Positions 1 to 13,370 are shown, counted from the first letter of the stretch. The stretch is DNA of 64,000 bases from Cephalotrichum gorgonifer (GCA_900312665.1 ONZQ02000006.1:701981-765980), one strand, 5' to 3'. The notes: generated by a model not told the origin, from the sequence alone. Numbers and translations: made by a program.

Positions 1-1562
1 CAAAGGCTCGGCCAACGGGGTATCTACCGCTCCGTCGTGATCCTGAATTTTTTTCCTTCCCCGGCCCCGGCCCCACCTCGCTCTCTCCAAGTGTGAGCAG
101 TGTCGGCGGGGATGTGTGGGACGACCGACGGCTTAGCCCGTGGCCGCGTCGGTCGGCCCCCCCAAAGGGCCGCCCCCGGGGTCCGGAGATATAGCCGCCG
201 ACTTTTTGTTAGGTAGTGGAGAACAAAGGGACGGGGAGGATCCTTCCCTCACCGTGTCCCAACAGGGAAGGAGTAGGAATACGAGTAGGACAAATATCGC
301 GCTAAGGGATATACCCCGTTAAAAAGTTTACGAGTAAGGAGCTGGTGACTCGGGGCCTCAGATTGACGTTGGTTCGGGGGCCAGGTGGTCGTTGGTCCTA
401 CCCTACAGGTAAGCGAAAGGAGAAAAAAAAAGTGTTGCTCCACTCAGTCGATCTCTCTTAGCGCCCTCGACCTTGTTTCGTCCTAGGCTCTCCAAGGATC
501 CCCTGCCGGCAACGCTCCCCGGGCGGGGGTGGAGGTCAAGCAAGCCAGGGAAAATCTGCCATCTGCCTGCCCGCTCAGCATTAGCGGCGCATGCCGGAAA
601 ATGAACGCCACACTCTGCGAAGGTGGGGGGGGGGGGGGTTGTTTAACAGTCAAACAGTCAGCGCACAAGCCCATCGTCTACATTCTTCGAAGACCCCGTC
701 TTGCTTCGTTCCGTTGGTTGGGTTCCGGCAAACAAAAACCATCTCTCCCTTCATCCTGCACGTGCCAAGCGGTGCGTTCGGCCACCCCGGATCCGCGCAT
801 CGGTTTGCAGAGCAGGTGATAAACGTGACTGTCCCTGCCGGCCGACATGCAAGTCCCACGACTAAGAGCTCCAACATGCATCTTTCGGAGGGATAGGTAT
901 TGGTGTTGGCCGAAATCCCCCGTAGACCCCCCCTCTCTGGTCCCAACAGTGCGGCTTTTTGTCTCCCATCCCTCCTTCATTCCTAGGGCGAGAAAAAAAG
1001 TGAAGGCCGCCTTGTCAAAAAGATACATTTTACAAGGGAGGGAAAACCTCCCCCCGCCGCTGCCTGTCCGATCTAGACCCCTTGGTCTGGGCCTCTTGCA
1101 TCCGCTCCTTAGCATCCTCCGCCTCCGCCGTGTGCGTGGCCGCTTCTGCGACCGCCATCGAACGTCGTTGGAGATGCGCACCATCTCGGCGAGATCTTAG
1201 TTACTCTGTCCACCCTCACCCCCCCTCCCTTTCCCTAGACGTTACCCCCCTGTCCCCTGCTGCCCCCCCCACACCCCCTCCGTTCTGAGGGCCAACATTC
1301 CGGCCGCATCATGTGGAGAAAGACATGGGCAGGGAAGAAAAGATGAAAAATCTCAGCCCAATCACATGATGGGTGGCTCATGCAGGCGGTGTCGTGTTGC
1401 AGCGTCCATCTTACCAACTTGAAGGCTCCATCCAGAGTTTGGCGGCGCGGGGGAAAGATTCTCCAGGCTTTGACACTCTTCGGCCACATTGATTTTCGTG
1501 GCGATCATGCCACCCATCCCCAACGGCAGGCTGAAGTCGACAGCGTGGTTGGCGTCGTCCCT

Positions 1563-1632
1563 GTCGTTGGCCTTGGCGTTGGTATTGGTCTTGGTGTTGG
1601 TGCTTGCATCTAGTGTAGCGTTGGTGTTAGTG
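1563..1632. repeat. Degenerate TTGGYN hexanucleotide run
   Basis: The plus strand reads as imperfect TTGGNN units (TTGGCC, TTGGCG, TTGGTA, TTGGTC, TTGGTG) for about 45 bases. It resumes briefly after a 15-base interruption. It looks like an old, decayed microsatellite and no coding role is supported. Confidence 0.7.
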
Positions 1633-4600
1633 CTGTCGTGCTGATTCCTTTACTCTGCCGTCCTGCCTAGAACACATCTATGGTATGCCTGCCTAGTCGG
1701 CCGCGGCCCCCACACTCCCTGACCCGGCCGACCCCAGCAGCCGACCCGTGTAAGTCAAAATCACAAATTAGGGGAGATGAAAGTTACAGCAAAATCCACA
1801 CCCAACCAACGAGGAAGAAAGAAAATGAAGAAACCCGGTGACTCAAGGATTGAGATTAATCACTCATCCGGAGAGGCCCCATTCCAACCCGACCAATAAA
1901 AAAGGAAATGTACAAAGAAAAGAGTGGAAGAAATGCAGGGGATGAGCACAGTATCGTCCTAAGCTAGTTGTCTTGCAAAAAAAACAATGAGGACACAATC
2001 GAAGATTCATGGTGGGAAAAAAACGGCAATGCGTCCTCCAAGCAGCGGGCGCCCGCAGCTGCGCCCTCATTCTGGCCCGCCCTGTATGTCCCTTGGCCCG
2101 CCCTGCTGCCGTTCGGTCGTACAAGGCGAAGAGTGACGAAGAAGAAGGGAAGGAAGGAAAGTCAAGAAGAAGAAAAAATGTCCTTGCTGTGGTTAGCTGT
2201 TGTGTCACCACGCCATTCGTCGTCTAGCCGCCGGGGCGTATTATATCCATCCCTTCAAGTGTGGAGAATGCAAACCGGAGACATCCGGTCTTCTCGATTT
2301 TCCCCATCCGGAGGCCAAGCGAGCGCTTCTCTCTGCGGAGTGCAGAGCAGCCAACTTCGGCACAAAGATCTCCGGTGGCGTACTTTTTTCTTCCCCCTTA
2401 CGAGTAGATCTTTCCGTCATTTTTGGGCGCGGAGGCGCCAGCCGCCCTTGCGTTTGCGCTAATGGGACAGGGAGCCCTGCTTTTCGTGTTATCCACTGTC
2501 GCTTGTCAGCCCAATACCTTCAACATGGATCTGTACATTCTACAAGTTCGGCGTACCCGCAACTAATACGTGTTGTGTGACGTTTGTCCTCAGGATCCCA
2601 AGAGATAAACCCAAAAAAGTGTATTCAGAAAAATTAGACGTAGTCTAAAGATCCAAAGGATAGTAAAGAAGGGGAAGAAGCTGGATATCGTGGGAAACAA
2701 GAAAGATCCCGCTTCGGAAACAGCCAACATTGTGTGAAACGTAGACGTAGCGAGGTCGCCAGGCCCGACCGAGTGAGACCATCTTTGAAAGTTTGCTGCC
2801 CGGTCCTCCTAAGGGCACAGGTCGCCCGGAAGGGAGGTTTCCGAGAACAATCGTCGCCGAGATCAGCCACCCCTCCCCACCTCTCGCTAGACCACGGGGG
2901 GAAACCCCCGAGGGGGGAAAGAACGGAAGCCACCCGTTGATATCGGGAGATTCGGGAGTGACAGGGATATATAAAGGAAGGCGAGTAAAAACTGGTACTT
3001 GGAAGAGAGAACGCGGTAAGGGAGCAGTGTGGGTGTATCAAAGCAACGTAATAAAAAAAGAACAAAAGGGAAAAGGTAAAGAATGGAAGAATAGAAGGTT
3101 TGGAAAAAAAAAATACAAAGCCGCCTCATTCATTTCACCGCCGTATGGGGTCGCCCCGGGAACGTAAGTCTCTTCTGGCGTCTACAGCCTCGACGACCTC
3201 CTCCTCCTCCGCCTCCTCCTCCTCTGGGGACTAGACCCGTACTCGCTGTCCCATCCAGTCAGCCGATTGTAAGTCCGGCGAAAAGAAGGGGTGATCAACT
3301 AACCTACGCGGGGGTAGCATAGGGATTGCGGCAGTTCGATTTGTTGCAGACGTCTGGGTTTGTCGACGTACGGCACCGGGATTGGTGCCCGGCGGTGTTC
3401 CGGCTACCGCACTCGACCGTCTGGTAGTCGACGTCCCCGCAGACATATATCGTCTCGTATATGACGCACATTTTCGACTGCCGGGAGGGAGTGTCGTGTG
3501 ATATAAGAGGGGAGGATGGTACCTAGCGGGGCTTGGTAGTTGCGGAAGCGGAGCCAAGGAGGTGGGGAGCCGGAGCACCGCAGAATCAAGGTAGTTTGGG
3601 CAAAGTGCGCTAGGAAAAGTAGGTGGACTAGGCAAAGTAATTTGGCAGCCCGGAATACTGGCGGTACTTGGCTTCTGATGCCAACACGAGTGGTGTAGTG
3701 TTTGTTGACAGGCGTGCAAAGAAGATAAGGGTAGAAATCCTGAGATGGTATTGGAATCGAGGGAAGGAGCTTCTATAAGGGAGATGTAGAAATGGAAGAT
3801 GTGGATGCGGGTGAGAACGAGGATATTGAGGGAGTCTGTTCACCAAGTCGGAGGAGGTTCCTGGTCTTATATGTTTGTCGCGCCTCCCGATTGAGTGGTT
3901 TGCTGCGTACAGAAATGTGCTGTTGATAGGTTAAATGTAGCGACCGACCAACTTAGGTAAAGTGTTTCCGCCTACTTCGGAGTGCTGTTTGCCCCTCCCT
4001 CCTCCTTCCTCGAGGATGAGTAGTATTTCTACCTGTATTTTTTCTCATAGAGCCGTGGCCGGTAAAAAGAGAGAGAGAGAAAAAGGTCCTTGTTGCCTGG
4101 GGTGGTAGTAACAAAACGGCCCTTGCCGGTATGCAGGTGGTTCGGGCCATAAAGCGGGTTGGGTTGCGGTCTGCAAGGCTTCCTGGTGACTGCAGTTGGT
4201 TGCATGCCTCTTGTCCCTTGCCTGGTCTCCGTCGCCCTTAACTAGTTGGCCGATGATGCGGCTTCCGACTCGGCCTCAAGACATGGGTGTGGTGACCGGT
4301 CGGCCGACCCCCCTGCACGCCATGTCCGCCACACCCCCAGAGCCAGTTGGTTTGGTCGGCTTATGTAGGGCTCTACTCGTGCGAGCCGGGCTCGTAGGAG
4401 TAACATCTCGTAATGGCATCGGCCGTTCACGATAACGCCACTACCGGGGTATGATAAGGATACAAGGTGTGCACGGAAAGGTCTGCGCCTCGGGGTTGTG
4501 TGATGTAGGATTGGATTTGAACTTGACGGTGGGGTACGTCTTCAAGAAGGGGCGCAGAGCAACAGAGACGCAAATTCATGTTATGTCCAGATCAAGGAGG

Positions 4601-7600
4601 GTAATAAAGATCCGGAAAGGGCTTCCTGTTCCTTTTTCCCTTGCTCCGAGTGCCCAGACGAGCTAGTACCACACCTACATCGGCTTTGAGGTTTGGTGCT
4701 GGAATCTCAGCAAGCACACTGAAACAGGTTGAGCTTCCCCCCTCCTTGCCGAGGGTGATTGTGCCTGTCCTTCTTGGAAATTGGCCGCTCGGCCCCGAAC
4801 TTTCTTGGAATTTACGCTAGAAGTCTTCCATTTGGCCACCTTAGCTTCGTCCGATGGCTCCAGAGCACCGTATCAGGACTGTGGCACTTCGTGTGCATGT
4901 TTCCTCCTTCTCCTTTCCCCAAATCCACTTCATTAAGAGTCCGATCCCAGCTGGGGAATATGGCATGTTTCTTGCGCATAATATTTCCCGACGGAGAGGC
5001 TCTTCCCAACTATTGTTGTACCGTACGGTACTGTTGGTCGTTGGGAGAGCCGGCCGGGAAGGTCTTTGTCTTGTCAGCTAGGGAGGCATGGGGGTGGGTC
5101 TGGATGTCACGGTGTGTTGCTCCTTTAGACATGCATGTCTACTCGAGAGCCCAGGTTAAAGGGTGGGAATGGAGTTGGTTAGGAGCTCGGGGCGGCTGTG
5201 TCATGTCTGCAAACCGCCGCTCGTACTTGGCCATCGTCGATGGGTCGACACGGTGTCCCGAGTCTGTCCGTATTAATAGATGTCCTGCCACCCCTCGGGG
5301 ATATACCTGTAACAAGCCATCCTGCATGAATCCAGCAAGGCCTGGAAGTAGAAGGAGGGGTATCTAGACTCACGCCAGGAGGGGAGACAGTACGGAGCCA
5401 CGTGTACTACGCCCCCCTCCCCCCGCCCTTTAGATCTTTCCGAACTAAGGAGGAAACCATACAGGGCAGGACTGGGGTGACGTGCCATGAAGTCCCCTCA
5501 CTCAGCTAAGTTTCCGTGCGCAACTTACCGGCGCTAGTGGCTGAGGGATAAAAGGGTGGCCGGTGGGGTGCTTGAGTTGGAGGGCTTGAGGCCAACAAAG
5601 AGTGGACTTGACCTACGCCCAAACCCACCATAGCGCGACCGCTAGCGTCGAGAGGAATACAATTGCACCGAAATATAAGTAGGAACGTGTGTTGGCCGGC
5701 CGCGACTCCTTGCGTAGGGCATACCTCTTTCACGGAACCTGCCTCCCCCCGATTGGTTGTCTCCAAGTGTTCCCTGGGAACATCTAGCCGTGGCTCCGTG
5801 AGTTGGGTCTCCAAGTCGTGCACTTGCATAGAGCCAGTAGGTTCCTTCTACCCCTCTAGGGTCACTCCAGCTGCTCTAGCCAGGGCTGAGTATTGCAGTG
5901 AACATGCCATCCAGCAGAGTCACTGGGGGTATTGGGCATTGCGCACTGGGATTCTTCGCGTACATAATGTATGTGGATTATTAGCTGGTACCTAGCGATC
6001 TTCACCCGCCAGTACACAATGCTGAGACTCCTCAGCATGCTCTCGCAAGGGAGGGAATGGATGAAGCTTGCGGGTACAGTGGAGTACTGTACAGAAACTG
6101 AGTGGCCGGACTCGTTTGAGACCAGGGGCAAGGGTGACAAGAATACGATGCCGGTGACCATATCGGAAGGATAAAAACAAACGCGGTATACATGTTCCGT
6201 GTACTTGACATGCCCCGGAGGCCCAAGCAAATTGTGTGATACCTAGATAGTCAAGGTAACCATAGGCTTGAGATTATCCAGAGGCATTGTGATGGTCCTC
6301 AAGGGTGTCATCAGTGACCGGACCCGACAGACTGGGTGGAAGGTGTGACGAGAGAATCCGCTTGACCACTCAGAGACCGCGGAACCAGCCAACGCAAGAA
6401 GTACATTGGACTTGAGAGCGCGATGAAATATGATTCGGCACAATCCACACATGAATCCTTGTTCCTGTGGCATTGAGGTCCAACAACAAACCTCTGTTCC
6501 AGGGCAAATCGGGCTGACAGTGCACTACTCTCAGCATTTGCTTCGGGCGTTCACCAATCCAAGGCATCGGTCCCCACCCTCTCTTGGTTGGTATCCATTT
6601 TGGATGGCTCGTTGCGAAGCAAAGTGTTGGCCCTCTTTGCCTATGGCCCCCAGTCTGTGTAAGTAAGGTGTCTGAAGAGGAATATTTCCGAAACCATACG
6701 ATGTCTTTTTCGCACGCAGTTGGGTGGGGAGGGGACAAGGGTAACCCATTGGCGAACGAGGACGCCTTGTGATTTTGCCTTGCTGCGAGGGCTTCACCTA
6801 ACACTCCGGAATTTGGTCAGGGTTGGTGATGAGAAGCGAGGCGGTGCGTGCATGGATCGGGGGCCAAAGTGACTATCGCTGAGCGGCAACACGACCTATG
6901 GGAGTGAAGGCCACGGCGGCAACAGGCCGTTCTCGGAGAAATCGTGTCGAGCGAGCACGCCAGGTCGCAAGACAGCGCCGGCTGGCGTTCGTATAATGGT
7001 TTCTCGCGTCAAGCGGTTCAATCGCGTAGAAAAATCCGCGCCTACGAAGTCTGAGATGGAGATGAGTTCGTGGCCTAGGTCGATAATAAGATTTTCCGAT
7101 ACTGGGGAAAGCTTGACCAGTGTCTCTTTCCAATCAGATATCGAGGACTTGCAATTGGCTGTCAGAACCAGGGGTATGAAGTAGCTTCCGCTGTAGCGGA
7201 CAGTGTCAATCCGTCTGAGGTACAATTATTATCCCGCCTCCGCTTGGTATAGTTGTTCTGAGGAGCCGGTCACTCCACATTAGACCGTACCAATTACGTG
7301 TTATTGAACTGTATACAAGGCCGTCTCCCATTTAGGAAGGACGAATCGAGACCATCGGAAGCCGCCAGGGACGGAACTCAATATTCCGTGGTGGCCCATA
7401 TGAACGACCAAGGTCTGCTGAAGCAAATGTGCCCAACATCCCAACTAACAAAAGAGTGTAAAAAGTATTACTGCGCGGTTAGCAGTCATGGGGCTCTGCT
7501 GTCTGAAGAGTGTAAGTAAATTCTGCCTTCCTGTCTTCATTCTGGCGTCACATCATAGAATCGGTATCGGCACACGCAGGAAGCTTCATCTACTTGCATC

Positions 7601-7806
7601 CACCCAACAGGCAGTCCTCGGCTCTTTTCCATCCTTCGAGATCGGTACGTTAACTGCATGTACACTGGGCCGCCTGGTTGTGCTTTGGTCCCTCTTTCCA
7701 GATTAGACGAGCTTAGGCGCCCAGCCCTTCTTGCCCCCGCCAACACGGCCGGACGGCAATCAGGCGAGAATAGCAGGCCACAAGACCTTGCCGCTACTCA
7801 TATGTC

Positions 7807-7831
7807 TACTTGTATGAGTACAAGTACTTGT
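7807..7831. repeat. Overlapping inverted words TACTTGTA / TACAAGTA
   Basis: A 7-bp inverted repeat (7808-7814 against 7819-7825, loop TGAG) overlaps a perfect 12-bp palindrome ACAAGTACTTGT at 7820-7831. Both contain the TACAAGTA word that recurs elsewhere between genes in this window. Confidence 0.7.
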
Positions 7832-10800
7832 CTATTTCGTGGACCTATCTCCCCACTAGCTTCACGCCCTCGGTGTGTTCAAGCCTCCTCCTCTAGGTCA
7901 CACGACGTCAAGGTGTTGGATGCTGCAGAGTCCCCCCCCCCTTCCCCCCTTTCTCTTTCGGCTCCCTAGCTTACCGCACCTCCTTCCCACCCACCCCGAT
8001 CCCCCTTTCTCTATCGTTCCTTCCCTAGGTGCCATCTCCACGCCAGTTTCCTCGCATGCGGCCGCTTAGGCAACCCTCCCGCTCAGGGTTGGCATGTACC
8101 CTGCTCCTGCCACCCAGACCAATGTTCCGGGTTGGGCCTGCTTGCCTTTTGGCCCCACCGCTTTCCTTCGTCGTTACACCCGTTGTAAATCAGCAATAGT
8201 AAGATAGATAGGGCTTAATACGTCGTGCCTTGATCGGCCGAGTAGTGGCAGTTCCAAGGCTAGGTTCCTGTCAGAAGGTATTTCCCCTCTTATACACTGC
8301 CTCCAGTGTTCTTAGTTACAGAGGCGGAGCACCGAATTTGGTCCCAGTGACCTTACTCTTACCCTTATTCACGTCCTAAGGAAAGTGCGAGCATGGCTGC
8401 TCTTGTCAAGAACGCGTAACGACAGGTTAGATGGCTGGGCCGGGGTCTCGTGGTGTGCTAATCTCTTCACTCCCAACAGTTTGTGTTTGATATTTCCCGT
8501 CACAACACCACAGGATATAGCATTACCTGCTAGGATTCGGCGCGCAATGAACCAGGGTAGGGTAGTAGCCCTCCCGCCATGGGTAATGTATTCCATGTAC
8601 CACGGATCTCATAGCTCGTCACCTCCCTCTCCTCTTCCTCTTCCCTGTTCCCTCAGTCTCCGCCTCCACCTTCACCTCCGACCATGCACCCATACCCGGA
8701 ATGGAATTCTGGGATTCCTGTCCTCCCCAACCGTGCTATACGAGATGCGGGAGAGAACCTTGATGTTTCCCGGGTGAATCATACTTATCCATTTGGGTAG
8801 CATTGTTGCGGATCCATACACCGCCCCAGTGAGCGGTGGTGGCAATATGAATCATCCGAAACTGTGTTTCTAGCTTGCACAAAGTCGGACGTCAGCTCTC
8901 GTTCCCTTCGCCTGCTGCTCAAAGGCTCCTTTCCCCTAAACTCTGGCGCCGAGTTTATCGGGCGTGGAGTGCGAGGATACGTCAACAACGGAGACCTCGT
9001 CTATTTCCCGGATTGGCTGTCCGTCCCTACACGCATTCCTGTCACCAAAGAAGCGCCAAGTCGCACCGCCGGCCGGCAAGCGTCCCGCGGTTCCTCTGGT
9101 CCTACGGCAGAACTATCTGAGGCCCACATCCGAGCAGTCGGACGCATTCATCGCCTATCACGCCTACCTCATTGGGGACCTCTGAAGATGTAACAGAGAC
9201 ACGAGAGACAGCCAAGCACCCGCACCTAGCATGTGAGGTTGCGATTGCTGGAGCCAATCATGTTCTCCAAGGCAACTCTAAGCGCCGGTGCATGTCCGAC
9301 TTCACACGGACCCGATGTTACAAGATCGCGGCGAGCTCGGTTTATCCGCGAAGGCTTATTCCCCGCCTGTGACGAGACTGCATCAGACGGCTTGACCACC
9401 CTTGCCGTGGGTTGGCCATTTTGTGAGCTCCACTATCCTAAGATCCTCCTATGTGACTAGGATATGTGATGGAAGCCTCCGTCCCTCCTTCAAAGTTAAA
9501 GATGGCACCAAAAGTTCCCTCCAGCCGTGGATGATACTGACCGATTTACCTTTTTGGCTCCTCCTACGCTACCTAAAGCAGACGGGACATAAGCAAACCT
9601 CGTCTGGAGATATGTTCCGAGAGTGCGGGGGTGAGCATTCATCCCTACTCGCACAGGCACGCATATTATCGTCAATATCCTAGTCGTCATGGCAGGATCG
9701 CAAGGGTGGGAAAAGGAAGAGATGGCCGGATTTCCCACGCCCCTCCCTCACCATTGTCAATCCATACTCCTATCACGCTTCTTGCCATATTCCTCATCTC
9801 CGAATACCCCCTTCTCTCTCTGGTCCTTTGCACTTTCCTTCTCCGCAACCCCCCGCCCCCCCTTTTATCCCCCACCCCGGCATGCTAGCTCAAGTAGCAA
9901 CCTATACTATTGAGAGAGTACAATATAACACTAATAGATAGAGGGAGATCAGGATTGTGCTGCTGGAAGCTCCCGTGCCCCAGTTTTGAAGCTCTCAGCG
10001 ACGACCTGTCAATAGCTCCCGCAACTCTCCTACAACCCCTGCAAAGTATGTTCGGTGGACAGCGTTGACTGTTCCCATACTGTCATTTGGAGACTAATTC
10101 CAAAACATAAACGACCAAACGCCCTTCGCTGTCTATGGAAGATAGTATACCAGAAGTCCCGACAGCAACCCTGCTTGGTAGAGGCTCGAACCAGAGAAGT
10201 GTGGACTGCGTATTGTCGCTAAAAGGTATGTGGATTTCTTTTGGAATATATTATCCTCTAGATCCGTGACTACGGGTGATATATCTGTTTTAGAAGTATT
10301 CCCTCCATGCTGTTGCAGCGATAGCTATCGAAGTCTCGATGGCCGTTTGTTGGAGTCACGACTGCTTACTAACCGGAGGCGTTTAGTCCGGAGGAGCTTA
10401 CGAGTTGTTCCGATGGAAGCCCCGTTACCTCGGCACTAACATCGCAACGGGCCGCTTGAAGCTTTACGTCGTCCTCCGTCTTCATTGACCGCAGCTTCTG
10501 CAAAAACTAAATCATGACTTCGATCTGGCTGGGGCCCCGAGGCACACCATCTCTTGCATCCCGGGGTGTTACAGAAGTAGGTGGCTTGGGACTGCCCTTC
10601 GGGTCTTCCCGCTACGGCGCCCGCCATAGCTCCCGAGTCCTATCTACGTCCGGGAGCAACATGGAACCAGGACTGCCAGGCCGTACGGGGGGTACTCGAC
10701 GACGGCGATGCCGGCAATGACGCGAGTATACAGTGGCGACTACGCTCGTGGCATCCCCTTGATTCCCCGGCCCTATCCGCCCTCCCCTCCCGCTCCGTTG

Positions 10801-12039
10801 CTCCTCGGGCGATCGATGTGCGGCTTAACCCGGCTGGACTACGCCTGAAACGCATGAGTGCGGAGTAAAGGTTGTCCCCATGGCCATATCTGCGATATCG
10901 TGGCGTACCGCTGCTCCGGATGGTAGGTATGTGCAGCTAAGTGGTGCCATCTCAATCGGAAATCCCGATCTACGGCTATCCCCGGGCAGGCGGCCTAGGG
11001 CTGGGCTGGGGTAAGGGATGGGCAGTTTCGTCGGGGAGACGGGACTGTGGGAGTCGGCGACCTATGACTGGACAACCCCGGATTTTCTGCCCTACAATTC
11101 CCGTCACGATCGCATCCTTGCTGTCCAATCCGCTCACGAGGCAGGGAATCTCCAGTCGAGCATCAGTGCCGCATGTGGTCCCTGCCTCGCCCGATCCCGA
11201 GAAATCCCTTCGCGGAGCACAAGGGCCAATGACAGGCGTCGTGGACGGCAACGGCCGAGAAGCCGATGTGACTCGGCTCAGACCATGACGTGGTATGGTG
11301 CCCGTGGTACCTGGATTGCTCCAGCTCCACTCTCGACCTTTCAAGTTCTAAAATTAATCTGCTGATACTCAACGGTTAGGGTCGAAGTTCATGAGAGGCT
11401 ATTGCTATGCACTCCAAGCGGGATGCCGCGGCCACCTCCGCAGTTGGGGGGGCGGTTTCCCGCCGATTTGCTAATGCCCAGCCAGGTTGTACACTTTACA
11501 GCTATCACAAACTCAGCGCTTATCTGTGGCGAGAGGAGGTCGCAATTGACTCTGTGCACAATTCTGGAGCGAAAGAAATGGAAAGAGGAGGAAATGTCAA
11601 TTTTCTCCCGAAGGAGCCGCTGGATTTCCTCGCGGGCGCGTCACCCATTGCCTGGCAGTTCGCACATTTGTCACCGCGTCAGCCGACTCACTCTATTCTT
11701 GCGGGTCTAACCCAAGCGGTCGGTCTGTGTGGGGCACGAGTAGGATTTCCAATCCTAACAATCTGGACGGAGTACCGAGCTAAATACGAGTAGCTCAGCC
11801 CTTGTCCATCTGGTCATTCCGGCAGGCTACAAGGGTGCGCAACACCCGTCTGGTCGGTCCAATCGCCTGGACCAATCTGCCCAGGCCACCCAATCCTCGT
11901 GCGCCAATGATTCGGTTTCGGAGGGGAATTGAACCCCAGCATGGGTGAAGCGGGCCAACCACTCAATGGGATTTTGGTGGCCCCCTTCGTGGGCCGCACA
12001 ACATGCGGCATGTGGCGGGGGGTACGGGTACTTTACGTT

Positions 12040-12064
12040 GGGGGGTAGGGGGGTAGGGGGGGTA
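12040..12064 (+). repeat. G-run block, possible G-quadruplex
   Basis: Three consecutive GGGGGGTA units (runs of six G separated by TA) follow a further G-run at about 12016-12022. Four G-tracts within about 50 bases fit a G-quadruplex pattern on the plus strand. It lies about 400 bp upstream of the small gene at 12467. Confidence 0.55.
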
Positions 12065-12466
12065 GAGTGTGCAATTCGTTTTACACACACTTTCCTTCTG
12101 CCACCACTTCCTCCGCTCAGCAAGGGTGGATGTGGAAGTGGAGTGGAAAGGAGCGCCCCCGTGTGGAAGAACCCTTTCAGACATGAGGGATGATTAACAC
12201 AAGATGGTCACCAGGCAAAGCAAGCACCACCCATACAGGAAAATAGCATAAATGGGCCCCGAGGACACTTCATCTCCCCTTCTCTCTTCTCTCTTCTTCA
12301 TCCCACCTCAGAAACCATCGAGCTACTACGCGCCTACCTCAGTTTCGCCCTCTGACAAACAAACTCCCACGCCCTCCAGATCACATCAAAGCAGCGTTTA
12401 AACATTTCCTTCCTCCAACAAACTGCCTATTCACACGCCCACGGCATAACTCCTCCCTTCTCCGTA

Positions 12467-12736
12467 ATGGCCTCCACCAGCACCCCCAACAACGTCCTCG
12501 GCAAGATCAGGATGCCTTCTGGTTTCCTGTCTCTGGCCCCTGCCACCTCTGGCACGGCTCGCGTCACCACGAAGAACGTGGACGACTCGCTCCCCAGGCC
12601 CCCGGCCCGCCGCTCTTCCAGCCTCAGCAGCACGGGCAGCGCCCAGTCCTACCGCGTACTCAAGCTCGCCCCTGTTCACCTCGGCGAGCACGCCCACGAC
12701 CACAAGCAGGACTGGCACGACATTGCTGTCGAGTAA
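12467..12736 (+). CDS. Small conserved-looking fungal protein, 89 aa
   Basis: Single open frame from ATG to TAA encoding 89 residues. The N-terminal third contains a run ending VLGKIRMPSGFLSLAP. The middle is Ser/Arg-rich (PPARRSSSLSSTGS). The C-terminus has HLGEHAHDHKQDWHDIAVE, where a His/Asp-rich patch ends in an acidic tail. The combination of a Ser-rich centre and a GPVHxGEH...DxAVE-like end resembles small Pezizomycotina hypothetical proteins I have seen, but I know of no function. There is no signal peptide or membrane segment. Codon third positions are strongly C/G, unlike the flanking DNA, which supports it being coding. A pyrimidine-rich leader precedes it. The stop overlaps a GTAAGA sequence, so splicing to a further exon cannot be excluded. 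Confidence 0.65.
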   Translation: MASTSTPNNVLGKIRMPSGFLSLAPATSGTARVTTKNVDDSLPRPPARRSSSLSSTGSAQSYRVLKLAPVHLGEHAHDHKQDWHDIAVE

Positions 12737-13332
12737 GAGTCTCTCCCGAGTGTGGAATGTTCAGGCGAGCGAAGCGGCGACGGAGACAAACTCACCAAGA
12801 TGACTCGAAACTGGGTGACGGGGTACTTTCCTACGATTTTGTTTTAAAACTACCATCATCATTATCACCTTACGAAATGGCATAAAAAAGCGTGGCAGGT
12901 TGTGCCAGGGCTGGGCAGGGCGTTTTAAACCCTCCGAAACTGAGAAAAGTTAACAGGGCGGCAGGGTGGGATCTTTCTTCTTTCATCTTTCTTCTTTACA
13001 GCACTGGAATTTTCGGGAGTTTCTTTTTATTCAGTCTAGCGAGCGAGTTGCTAAGTCGGGGAGTACTGGGAAAGGGATCACTACTATGAGAAGTACTTGA
13101 AAGGGGGCAGCGGGGGTTGGATATCCACGAGACGAGTTACAGAAATATACAATTTGGACCACACAGAAACTCAACCATGGCAGAAACTCAATATCCCCGG
13201 GGAGGGAGGGGCGTGACCGCAGTCGGCGCCTTGGGGCGGCGTTACGCTTGGACGTCTTGGCTTTTTATTTTTTTTCTTGTCTTGTTTTTTTTTTCTTTCA
13301 CTAATAGTCCGGACCGTCGATGAGGTTGTTAG

Positions 13333-13370
13333 AATGGCTCCGGATGCGGAGCCATTCCATTCCGGAGCCA
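13333..13370. repeat. 10-bp stem hairpin with an extra half-copy
   Basis: AATGGCTCCG (13333-13342) and CGGAGCCATT (13347-13356) form a perfect 10-bp inverted repeat around the loop GATG. The right arm plus TCCATTC is followed at once by a second CGGAGCCATTCCAT, so the right arm is present twice in tandem. The layout resembles the end of a small mobile or foldback element, but no partner copy is seen in this window. Confidence 0.75.

Larger units (their letters stand above)
1..12466. other. Long gene-poor stretch, no supported gene
   Basis: I find no reading frame here that I can defend as a gene. The open frames are short, overlap on several strands and contain no family motif. Base composition is mixed rather than AT-rich, so it does not look like classic RIP-degraded transposon DNA. 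No transposase, reverse transcriptase or long terminal repeat is visible. Structures seen are a degenerate TTGGYN hexamer run near 1.57 kb, inverted words near 7.81 kb, a G-run block at 12.04 kb and several TACRAGTA words. A pyrimidine-rich stretch at about 12270-12320 (CTCTTCTCTCTTCTTC) is a plausible promoter/start region for the small gene at 12467. Confidence 0.5.

Noticed and set aside
4759..5367. 202-codon frame
   Set aside because: Starts with GTG rather than ATG, is Cys/Trp-rich without pattern, and overlaps several equally long frames on the other strand.
11407..11793. 128-codon frame (MHSKRDAAATSAVGG...)
   Set aside because: ATG-started and free of low complexity, but it has no motif and two other frames overlap it. 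Not enough to call a gene.
11900..11990. tRNA-like T-arm (GGGGTTCAATTCCCC on the minus strand)
   Set aside because: The loop fits a tRNA T-arm, but the outer pair mismatches. No matching acceptor stem, D-arm or anticodon arm is found upstream at the right spacing.
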